Shown piece by piece: positions 23,301 to 36,100 of a stretch of DNA of 64,000 nucleotides. Positions within the stretch are counted from its first letter, which is position 1, and each line of letters starts with the position of its first letter. A program made the position numbers and the translations under genes. Origin of the DNA: Sipunculus nudus (Eukaryota; Annelida; Sipuncula; Golfingiida; Sipunculidae); the NCBI GenBank assembly GCA_026874595.1, contig CM049306.1, positions 57,914,019-57,978,018 on the forward strand, written 5' to 3'. The notes beneath the pieces were generated by a model. It ran no database searches. It saw only the letters and a list, made by a program, of their open reading frames with translations, and had not been told where the DNA came from.

Positions 23301-26300
23301 ATTGATGGCTTCCAGCAGCATCCAGAGGAAGGACGCCAACAGGAAGTAGTGAAGTAGCGCAGCCACGGCCACACACCCGCCATGAGGGAACAGCCCCGGG
23401 ACTGTGGCCAGGATGTACATCACGTTCAAACACAGCAGAGCGAAACACAGGTTGATCAGTACCCGGCCGCTGCGGTCCCCACGCAGTTTCCTGTAGAAAG
23501 CAGATTCGAAAGAGTACGACTCTGTTGGTTGAGTTTGTGTGCGGGAAAAATATGCCACCCACAATGCACCGGGGCTTCAAAATACACCAGCGGCGTAGGT
23601 ATACACGTAGAGAAAATGGTAATGTAGTCCGTTCAAAAATGTTCGATTAGCATTGTGTCCAGGCAAATTACATAAACATGGGTGTTTTTGTGATAAGGCC
23701 TTTACGGAATAACTAACATTTTGAACATATACGTATGTGAAATGTAAACAGAATTTCTTCCTTTGAAATGTAACAGATTTTGATTTTAAAGTTGATATTA
23801 GAGACAAGGAATCCCGGCCGTTCTACATTGGCAAACAGAAAGAGGTTCGTTTTTGGTAGAAACGACTTCTGGTTGACCAAATAGTACATACGTTGCAAAT
23901 TAGGAAATCAATAGTGATCAAGGGTAACTCATACGTTTCAAATTCCTAACAAAACCAAAGTTCATTTATAATTAATAATTCATTATTGTGTTACATCAAA
24001 TGATTTTCATTTTTACAGACACCACAAGTAGTACTTCATTCAAGGCATGAATTATGTAGTAAAACAGAATTCTACAAGGTAAAAAAAAACATCAGTGTGT
24101 GTCACAGAATATTTAAGATTTAAAATTAAGAAACATTCAATTAATCTAGTACATGTCTATCAGTGAAGCTAACAATTTAATAAGGAAAATCATTGTTAAA
24201 ATACTTCCAAACTAGCCCATAGTCTTTCACTCATGCCATATCAGACGGTCGGTTATTTTGTCATTTCTAAGAGGGTTATTACTATAGCAAGTGACGTACC
24301 TGAACAGTGCGTATGTCAGCAGTGTGATGATTAGTCCAAGGATTGACAATGCACAGCCGACATAGGAAATGACAGACAGGGCAAGCTGGTGACTCTCTGG
24401 GATCTTAGAGCCGGGGTCCGGGTCCTGTAAACGTAAAAACCTTGACTATTTCGTGTGCTCAATTTTCAATTTTAAATATACTTAGTATTCATCCGCGCTG
24501 CGCTGTCTCTCTTCAGCCTAATAATAAAATTAAGCAGCGCCCCGTCTGGAAATCTGGAAAATAGAAAAATAAGCGCATATATACCGAAAAAAAAACTGGA
24601 TTTCATATAAAGATGCTTTTAAAACGACTCCAGATTCTTATTATTCACCAAAGTTTCTACACCATGTGGGTGGGGGGGGGGTGGGGGGTTGGGGTTCAAC
24701 AATGAATTTATATGGTTTGTTTTTAATATAGACGGTCAGTTGTTTAAAAATACGACAGCCAGAACTTACCAGGAGAACAGCAAAGCTTGTCAGATGGTTT
24801 GAAAAACAAGTGGTCCTGTTGCTGTCGCTGTCGTTCAGGGTAACACCACTGCTTGACCATTGTCTTTCTGCAAAGAAACATAGCGTTAAAAAAAGCGCGT
24901 TCTTACCTTTCTCTATAGCTGATTCTCACTACACGTACTTGAGTATGTTTCTCCCTACACAGTATACATTCAAAGGAAAATCTGGCGACGTATAGCTACG
25001 CCACATATAAATAAGGCGAAGGGTTCAAGACAAAACGAAAGTATGGTTCCGTTTTACGTTATCAGAGTGTTCAGCTGTGTTTTAAATTTCAAGGCACGTT
25101 TAAAAATGGAAATGGTTTGAAAATAGCTTTGTATTTTGCATAAATACATTTTCAAGGGGGGGGGGGGTTATTGCTTAGAAATGAGAAAGGGACAATTGAC
25201 AGAAGCCCCCCCCCCCCCTTTCTCCCCTGAGACTATGACTTTATTTTTCCTGCTGATAGTCGGCCCCCGTTATATAATGACAAAGCTCTCTGCCTTAATA
25301 ACCTATTTTTTTATATACTTTTATTGAGCCACATATAATTGAATATGTATTTTCTTTATACAAATATATTTTTAACAGTACATATCACTGATATTTTACA
25401 TTCATTTGATTTTGACAATTAAAGAACATGCGATATGCTAAACATTTTGTTGATTATTACACATTTACTTTAAATTGAATGACGGAAATTATTTTGAAAT
25501 GTTCAAATTATGAGTTTCACTCCATAAAATGTGAGGGGATCAAAAGGCACTTTGTCCACACTCCTAAAAAATGAGGGAACATGTCCGGTTGCCCCCCCCC
25601 CCCCCCCCCCCCCAGTTTCAATCTAATTTATTATGCTGATAATAACACCTGCTACGTATCAAGAATACACAAATTAAGAGCCCATCAACCTATTTCCTCT
25701 GCTTTATTGTTTACTTTACTGCTGAAACCTCAAGGCTTAAAATACAGTTTTACATCACAAATTAAAGAATAAACAAAGCAGTGATAACAATGATGAGTTT
25801 AACTTATAGTGGATAAAAGTAAGTAATGCCCTCACCGCTTGATTTCCAGAAGACACACCGCGTCCGCAGCGCCCCCTGGAAAGATATAACTGTATTATTG
25901 TCCAGTGTTACACACCTTATAAAATTAAGCAGTCCTTCAATAAACAGGTGGCCCATGGGTCATGACGCTCAGCTGAATTTGACAAGTATAACGGTGATGA
26001 ATATATTAATTATTGATGTAATAATCTGGTTAAAAATAATATTTGTTAAGGAACCTTGATCAGTGGGTAGGATGACTTCCAGGTAACAGGCGAAGGTAAC
26101 AGCAGAAAGATTTTACAAAAAATCCCCAGATGCTTAGTGAGAAGTTTCTACGTTAAACTGCTTATACTTATAGCTAGGGTACTCAAATCATGTTGTTTCA
26201 CACAGCTCAATTACTATAGGTCACAGTGACCTTATTTTGGATATCAAAGGAGATATTATAATGATCTACCTTGATAATAAAAGAGGCATTACTAGAGCAA

Positions 26301-29300
26301 ACAGTTAAGATTTGTGACCTGCCAGACTTTCTGGGTGCTCAAAATTAGGTTCTGCTCACAATGACCTTATTTTTGAAATCAAAGGAGACTTGAAAAGACA
26401 TCCCTTGATGTCATATAACGTCTAGGTTTTAGGACTGTCTATGTGCTAATAACCATATTTCTGGCCAGTTGCTTGCAGAATATAGGACACCATGACCTAC
26501 TTTCAGGTTTAAAAGGAAATTTGGTCAGAACCTCCTTGGATGTCGTGTTATAAAATTCTGGGTCTAACAGTTACAATTTGTGTCCTGTCTGACTATCTGG
26601 TTGTACAAATCATGTTTCTGGCCAGTCGCTCGGCGTATACAGGTGTACCATCATAACCTAATTTCAGGTTTAAAAGAAATTTTTCCCTAGACTTCCCTGG
26701 ATATTACAGTAGAAGACTCTAGGCCAAATGGATATAATTTGTGCCATTTATCACTCTGGGTGCTCAAAATCATGTTTTAGGCCAGTAGCTCGCAGAATGT
26801 AGGTCACAATGAATTGATTTAATTTTACGGAGGAGATTCGCCTAGGACTTCCCTGGATGTTTAGTAAGAAGTTTCTAGGTCTTACGGTTACAAATTGTAC
26901 GCTGTTTACGGAAGGACTGCTTCATCTGAAAGTCTCGAAAATAGAGTAAAACTGCGTAAAGAAATTGGAAAAAAATACAAGTTGCGCCACCAGTCTCAAG
27001 AAAATGATGAAACACTGTTTTATCAATATGCATGGAAAGATTCATGGCAATCAATGTATTAGTTATTCAGATAATGGAGCTTTTTATTAAAATTTTTAAA
27101 ATATTTTTGGGTTACTTTTGAGTCTCATAGCTCGGAATATAAAGGTCACAGTGACCTAATTTCAGGTTTTCTAGAATTTTTTGTATGGGCCTCCATTGGT
27201 GTTAAGTTTCTAGGTTTAGCGTGTACGATTTTTGCCCTGTTAACGGACGGACGGACAGACGGACGACAGACAAGGAGTGATCATTATAGCTCAGATGACT
27301 TTCAGTCAGCTTAGCTAGAAATAACAAAATAGCCCAGACAAGCAACAAGCAAATTAGTTAGCTGTCTAAATGCGAGTTTGTGTCACAGTAGTGACTTCAA
27401 AGAAGTTAACTTGGTTGTCATACAATCAGATGGGTCCTGTACTGAGGTCATTCTTTTTCTTTTCTTTTATTTCATCCTCACTGAGGTCAGCTGCAAAACA
27501 ACCACATGTTCGTGTCACAACTTCACAGTTTACACATAACTCAGTTAGATAAAACTTCAATATAACTAACTGACAGTTAGATAAAACTTCATTTTTTATA
27601 GAGACACAAGTGAGATGTAAATGTTGAACATGCATTACTTACTCACCGTCTTCGGAACTATCCTTCAAAGGTGCCCATTCACCTACCCTTCAAAAGAATT
27701 TATTTGACTTCTGGCTTCCTCTGTGTATATATTAATGATCTAAGGGTAACTTTTGTTGAGAAAAGTTCTTATAAGGCCTTCATGAAGGATGTTTATCAAC
27801 AACATGTTTGTAAACACAGCAATGTTGATAAACAGGACAAACATGTAACCTAAGGTGGTAGGTTGCCTATATGCGATGGCAGAAACATCACTTGTTGCAA
27901 ATCGCCATTTTTAAAGCTCAATGCAAGATGCCCTTGTTGAATTTGACATCATTTGGCGAATCACCATATATTATAAACACGTTGAAATAAACAAAACAAC
28001 CAGCCTGTGTGCGGTGATATCCACGTTTTCTGGCCTTTTTTTTTATAAAAGCTCCAACGATTGTTAAGGTCAGTTAGGTGACTTGATCTCTTTCAATTCA
28101 TATATAAAAGGGATTGTTCAACGCGATTAGCAGTAAGAATTAGGAATGCCGGAAATGAAGTAAAGCAGTCATGTTCAGTGGTTTCACTGATGATGTTCAT
28201 TCTTAAGAGGACTTTGAAGAGAAAGTGAAGAAACCATGTTAAAACCATGACCATTTGCGCAGGGATTTCAGAATTATTGCCTGTATTCATACTGCACAGA
28301 CGAGTGTTTCCAACTTGTGTTCATTTAGAGAATTAAACCATTTGTCTGTATGTATTCCATTTACATTCTTAAATAATGCAATGATTGTTGTTTTGTATGC
28401 CTTGCAATACTGCCGGCATAGTCTCCAGGGCTAAATAGCAACAATGTGAAAATTAATGGTTTGGTTAAAAACTACCGCCACAAAGTCGTTCACAAGTGAA
28501 AATGCCACTGATGCCCCCAAGATTTGAACTTAGTTCTTAGTTTTCTGCAGTGTTTTAAACCTAAAATAAATAAATCTGGTCGTTCACTGCTTGTTTTAAC
28601 ATGCTATAGCTTTGGTCGATCGGTTTCCATTAAAATTAATGGTTTATTTTTTTTTTCATCTGAATGATGAACCCCACAGTTTAGTGCACAGTGTGGTATG
28701 TTTATACATCCTGCTTAAAATTAAATTAAAAAATTTATAAGATTTCCTTCTATCATTTATTGTTATATTAACCTGGATATAACCCGGGTTTTTAATTTTG
28801 CGTTTGAGAAGACATATGACGCTATGTGAAATCTACTGGTAATAAAACGGTTTATAATTTTAGTTATGATATCCTGGCGATTTGTATATACCTGCAAATT
28901 TAATTAGCCATGAAAGGGTAACCATGGTAAGGCCGTCGTCTGATAAAAAACCTGTGGATTGTTGTGACATGAAAATGAAAGCAGAAGTCACATTGTATCA
29001 TTCACCTATCAGTCGTGCGTTTACGACAGACACGCAGATGTAATTTTTAATGGAACAATAAGCAAGTATTAACCTAAGAGAATCCGACGGTAGGCGAGTA
29101 CGAATCTCCTTGCGGAGTGATTGATGAATAACAGTTCTAACGCCAAACAGATTGCCTCTTCATACACACCTTGACAATAGTTTATCATTGTCACCTAAAA
29201 TTACATTATCAATATATGTGACCGGCACTTTCCATGCTGGTTTAGATCGAACATGAGAATGAGGCTACGAGAACACGGATAACGGACAAAGCCTTACTAT

Positions 29301-32300
29301 ACTGCTGCTCTAATTAATCGGTGTTGTTTTGTATGAATAAAATGTAAAACTGTATTTGAAACTCCAGAGCTATGTTAAATTTCCTGACAAGATATATAAT
29401 AAGATGCATGTTGTAATCGTATTGTCTTAATTTCCTCCTACGAAAAGGTCAATTTTGATAATGGATTGTAATTCCTGCGCTCCTCAGCAGGTATACACTG
29501 CAGTAGTCCAAGGTTTCTTTTGTTTAAACCGCTGCATGATATAGAAAGATTCTCTACAATACACGACCAGCGTGGGCACAGAGCAAAGCATTATAATCAG
29601 ACCAATGATAGCGTGGTATTGCATTATGAATCCAGCTAAAAATAATAAACATGTGACAGCTGTTCTCGTTTGACTTATTATCGTCCTGGCCAGAACCAGT
29701 GTAAAAAAACGGTTAAAATAGTCACTCCTGGGTCATGACGCTCACCTGAAATTTACATACAGACGATGCATGTATTAATTATTAATGTTATGATCTGATG
29801 AAAAATATTTGTTCAAGAATCCACAATTGGTAGAATGATTTCAAGAGTGCCAAAAGTCATGCGTTTTGCTCATAATCCCTAAAAAATAGGTTACAGCGAC
29901 ACAAATAAGTCAGCAATGACCTAATTTCGGTTTCCAATGAGATATGTTATGGACCTCCCTGAATGTACAGTTTGAAGTTTCTAGATTCAATTAATGGTTA
30001 CAATTTGCTCTCTGTTAACGGACGGAATGCCAGACAGCACGACGGTCGACGGACAAAGGGTTGATCGCTTTGGCTCAGGTGACTCATCTGAGCTAATAAA
30101 TTAGATTAATCATCAATTCGCATTAAGTTAAATTAATGAATTTCATAAAAAAGGTTGCGACGGTTTAAACAAAAGGGGGAAGGGTGGTCAAGACCCCCAG
30201 GATCCCTGATCTGGAACGGCCACGGAAAATAGTACGTTTGAAAATATGAAAAAAATTTTGTTTGTTGACGGCCATGGAGATTTAAGTTGACGCTCACCTT
30301 TGGGTTTGGCAGTGTGTAGGCTACAGGGTCAGATAAGTTGAAGATGTTCGCGTCTCCTATGGCGGCTGATATTACCATTCTATCCATGGCTGAACCGTAA
30401 GAACTGTTCTCCTTCTTCTGCAGGAAGAGCTTGCTGTTGGAATACAGCACGAACCAAACACGGACTTTGCTTTTGTTGGTTTGCTGGCTTGCTCCTTCAC
30501 GCAGGGCTTCAACAGGTATCCGTATCGATGGCAAGACCTGTCATCAGATGAGAAAAGTATTCATCAATTGACAACGGAATCATACGAAAATTGTACAAAA
30601 CTTGTAAAAAGTTAATCACTTCATAATTAATATATACATGTTAATACAATGTCATGAAGCTCATGATCTTATGCTTTATTATTCAGGAAAAACAGGTATA
30701 ACAGTATGGATTTTCATTCTGGCATGTAATAACTTAGCAATGGAGAAAGAAAGAAATACATCATGATTAAGAACATTGATGTGAATGGCTTATACATGTG
30801 ATAAAAGGAAATATATCCCTGTAACATCAAACTTGTTGCCTCTATAACTGTTCCCTAATAAAGAGTCAGGTAATGTATTTTAAATATGAAATCAACGGCA
30901 TTCCTAGATCAAATTCTAAAGGTTTGCAGTTATATTTGACATAAAAAATGTATAAAAGAAATGAATTCAATGTATTGTTTGTGCCTTACTATTCTCCGTA
31001 GAATAATTGTTGGCAGTTGGTTGTAAAGTCAACACAGGAAAAAAGATATCCGGAGAAATCTGAACCGAGCTTTTTAAAGTACAAGACAGGCTTCATTGTC
31101 AATAAATCAACAACCAGTGTTTACACAGGTATATATACCCCTGTGCCCGGGACATCATCCACACGGGATGCAGACAGTCGCTTCATTCCTTTAGGTTCAG
31201 TTTCGTATAACCTGTCCTTCGTGAACCCCTGAATGTCTAGAATATCTGTTTTACGTCAGAGCATGATCCATCAGGACACATTTTGTCCATTAAGCAGCAT
31301 AACTATAGAAAAATCTGCAAAACACTGCAATGAAACATAACACTATTTTAAAAAGCCATCGCATGTTTCATCTGAATGATTAAACGTATTTACTGTTTTA
31401 ACATTCAATGGATTATTCCTTTCCTATTTTTTTTTGGGGGGGGGGGCACGAAAATGACATGAAAATTTCACATTTATTGATTTCAAACCAAATGTGTTCG
31501 CTAAAATACCGTTTTTGGTAATATTTACTTTTGCGCTTTTGTTTAAAGATGTATACAGTTGTTTGAAGTTAGATAAAGTTAAAAGTATTTGATTCAATTT
31601 GAACTGTCAAATTAACAGATTACATCGCAATATTCAGACTATCTAATGTGTACGTGCTCTCGATCTTCTGTAGACACTTTCACTCCCATATAAAGAAGAA
31701 GGAAAGTTAAATTGTTCCTTTACTTGTTAATATTAAGTTATATTTATTGTGATAAAATATTTGCATTTATTTAAAAGAGAGTATGAAATTTATTACTCAA
31801 GTAATAATTGAATCGAGAATTGAATCGAGGGTAAAGAATAGACAATCGAAATCGATTCCAAGGCCTTTTATAATTCATAGGGTTACTGAATGTAATATCT
31901 GGGGATTTATTATATATGGTTTAATAATTCATAAGGAAAATAATACTTGTTCATTAATATGTACAGTTAAATGTATCTGGAAAGTTTGCACATGTGCAGT
32001 TTGCTCACTCCTTCTCATCGGACATTTTACGTGAAACATTACGAGCAAACCAGAAATGTGCTTTCTAAGGAATGCATGAAGCCGCCATACGGGGATGGCC
32101 CATATTGTGGGATACTCCCCAAGCCTTGTTTGTATTAAACTATTCGTCTTCATTCGTGCATACGTGAGTTCTGAACATTTCTGAATATTCCTTTGACGTT
32201 TCTGAATCCGGATTATATTCCAGATCCACACCAAAATCTAATCGATTCTTCATTGACCTATTTCCGAAATGGCATGAGATTTCATAAGATTTTGTTCATG

Positions 32301-33087
32301 ACTGCGTGAGTTATGTTGTGAACAAACACACACAAACACAAGGACGGATATGAACGCATATAACCTTGTGGCGCAACAATATGGAAACTGCGTGAAGATA
32401 AGCCTTTAAAGCGATCCTACATGTAGGAATACATGTTAATGGTGATCTTTAAGGTTAAGCTGCCTAGGCTGGCCCTCGGCTTCTGATTTGCATCTAACTT
32501 CTATGACATGGCCTTTGATGGCCTGGTGTGGTATCCTGCATCAAATTCCCTATCCACCTAAACGCTTTGAACACTTTTCAAAGAGGGAAAAAAACGTAGG
32601 AGAAAAAGCAATTTCCTACAAATAAGCCTTGAAGAGATCTAAATTGGAATGGCGCGACGGTCTGATTGCTACTTTTCTAAATTCCTCATGTCACAGTCGT
32701 GACTACCACAGCTTTGCATCATATTGTTATCAAGGAGACGAAAAATCAATATCAAATTATTTCTTTCTTTCATTTATATAGGATCACAGTATCATAGAAG
32801 CAAACAAAAGTTTCCGTTCCCGGCCGCGTAAATACGTTAACTTTTCTTTTTTAAACACAAAAACCTACAAGGTTATCAGTCATTGAAAACCTCCTATTAA
32901 CCAATCAACGAGAAGCCAACACTGACTTTGGTTAAAAAAGGCAAGTTGTTCTTCTCTGACTGTACTTCTGGCTGAGGCAGATTGATTTGCAATGCAATGT
33001 TTGTTTAATAAATAGATGTCGTTGGAGGTAGCGTTTCTTAATCATCTCATCAACCTGCTTGTTAACCAGCGTGAAATACTTTAATGA

Positions 33088-33131
<44 letters not shown>

Positions 33132-36100
33132 TCTTGATAAATAATTATTATTGTAAGTATTCACGCTTACAAGCAGGTTGGTGAGATGACATGATATTGT
33201 AATATATATATATATATACATATACATGTAAATATATTACATTATTATATGTATAATTTAAATATCTTTTTATTTATATTATACACTGTAGGTATAATCT
33301 ATATATTATATATTATATTATATGTATGTAAAGTATTAATATACGACATGCCTGTTACAAAGGTGTGTACGTAATCTGTTTAGGTGTGTAGAGTTTTTTG
33401 TCAAACTAACATGCTTGCACTACACACTCTGAGGTAAAGTAGTAGGACAAAAGTAGAAAACAATTAACAAAGTAGGAGCACAGTTGGAAACTAAAAGGAC
33501 AAAGTAAAACAAAAGCAGGAAACTAGAAGGAAAAAAGTAGGAGCACAGTAGGAAACTAGGACAAATTAAGAGCACAGTAGGATACTAGAAGGACAAAGTA
33601 GGAGCACAGTAGGAAACTAGAAGAACAAATTAGGAGCACAGTAGGAAACTAGAAGAACAAAGTAGAACAAAGTAGGAAACTAGAAGGACAGTGTAGGAGC
33701 ACTGTAGGAAAATAAATGGCCAAAGGAAAAAAGTAGGACACTAGAACGACAAAGTAAGAGCACAGTAGGAAACTAGAAGGACAATGTAGGAGCACTGTAG
33801 GAAAATAAATGGACAAAGAAAAAAAAGTAGTACACTAGATGGACAAAGAAGGAGCACAGAAGGAAACTTAAAGGACAAGATGAGAAAACAGCAGGAAACT
33901 AAAAGGACAAAGTTGGAGCACAGGAGAGAACTAAAGGACAAAGTAAAATAAAAGCAAGAAACTAGAAGGATAAAATTAGGAACAGAGTGGGAAACTAACA
34001 GGACAAGGTAAGAGAACAGTAGGAAACTAGAAGGACAAAGTAGGAGCACAGTAGGAAACAGTAGAACAAAGAAGTGAAAATAGGAAACTAGAAGGACAAT
34101 GTAGGAGCACTGTAGGAAAATAAATGGACAAAGAAAAAAAAGTAGTACACTAGATGGACAAAGAAGGAGCACAGAAGGAAACTTAAAGGACAAGATGAGA
34201 AAACAGCAGGAAACTAAAAGGACAAAGTTGGAGCACAGAAGAGAACTAAAGGACAAAGTAAAATAAAAGCAAAAAACTAGAAGGATAAAATTAGGAGCAG
34301 AGTGGGAAACTAACAGGACAAGGTAAGAGAACAGTAGGAAACTAGAAGGACAAAGAAGGAGCACAGTAGGATACTTAAATGACAAAGTAAAACAAAAAAA
34401 AGGAAACTAGAAGGATAAAATTAGGAGCAGAGTGGGAAACTAACAGGACAAGGTAAGAGAACAGTAGGAAACTAGAAGGACAAAGAAGGAGCACAGTAGG
34501 ATACTTAAATGACAAAGTAAAACAAAAGTAGGAAACTAGAAGGACAAAGAAGGAGCACAGTAGGAAACTAGAAAGACAAAGTAAAACAAAAGCAGGAAAC
34601 TAGAAGGACAAAGAAGGAGCACAGTAGGATACTTATATGACAAAGTAAAACAAAAGTAGGAAACTAGAAGGACAAAGAAGGAGCACAGTAGGAAACTAGA
34701 AAGACAAAGTAAAACAAAAGCAGGAAACTAGAAGGACAAAGAAGGAGCACAGTAGGAAACTAGAAAGACAAAGTAGATAAAATAAAAGCTAGAAGGACAA
34801 AGTAAGACAAAAGTAGGAAACAAGAAGGACAAAGTAGGTGCACAGTAGGAAACTAGAAGGAAAAAGGACAAAAGCAGAAAATAGAAGGACAAAGTAGGAC
34901 AACAGTAGGAAAATAAAAGGACAAAGTAAAACAAAAGCAGTAAACTCGAAGGACAAAGTAGGAGCACAGTAGGATAAAAGGAGGACAAAGTAGGAAAACA
35001 GCAGGAAAGTAGAAGAACAGAGTACACAGTGATCGCTGGGGGGGGGGGGGAAGTGATCCCTGGGATTTTACGATATAGCTTATTCCAGCAGTGGGCGGAC
35101 ATCGCACAATTTCACCTACTTTAATTGCATATGATAAATGGCCGCTTTTGTAAGATAACCTGACGAGCAATGATAGATTTCCCCCAACTCGGCATATTTT
35201 AAAAGTTTAAATATGCACTAAAACGCATACCTGTTCATTGTGAGTCCCCGAGAATTTCGCTGACCTCTTCGTTTGTTTGTCCACGTCCACCGCTTGAACT
35301 TGAATGTTGCCGGTTCTCATTGTCAGATTGGAACCTCTCAATGGAACCCTGCTCAGGTAGCGGTCAATAGCTGTCGTCAGTCTGAAGAATTATTACGAAA
35401 TGATATATAAGTCAGCTTTAAAAGATATAATTCAATAATAACAAATGTTTAAAAAAATAACAAAAAACTTAATATTTTTTTGTAAATCTAAAGAGCCAAA
35501 ATTATTTTATACGAAGAAGCCACAGCTTAATAATAAATAACAATTAATAAATTATGAAAAATCATTCGGATAAAAAACATTAATTCAAGTAAGAGAAACG
35601 TTGTTTTATTAATTTTTATTTTTATTCGATTTTTATATTTTTAATCTGATTAACAAAAGTAAAATAAAGAAAAAAAATCTTTCTATCAATTTCTTTTTTT
35701 TATGTTAGGCGAATGTAAAGATAAGTTCACATCAGTTATATAAATATTTAAAAGCATTCCAGTGTCTTTTAATATTTTTTACTTTCATTACTATTACTAT
35801 TGTTATTATTATTTCACTGGGTGCAGTCATGTCACACAAACCATCATTTACGTTTTTACATGTTTACGGAAAACAATTAGGTTACGTCATGAAATAAGTA
35901 CAGTAACCAGGTTGTAGTAATTAAACGCGACCTTTACAAAACACCATCATCACTCTAACAATAGATTTTTCCTGCGTATCATTTTCAGATATAACAGACT
36001 GCTATTGTATTTACTGACCTTTCCCCGACAGTTTTGTCTTGTTCAGAACTCTGGATTACAGAGGTGTTGACATCCATTAAATTACTGATGATGTTTATCA

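Noticed and set aside
33741-34385. Minus-strand open frame of 214 codons rich in L, S, F and P, looking like a membrane protein
   Set aside because: It is the translation of the 31-bp minisatellite; the peptide repeats with the DNA period and has no start or splice context.
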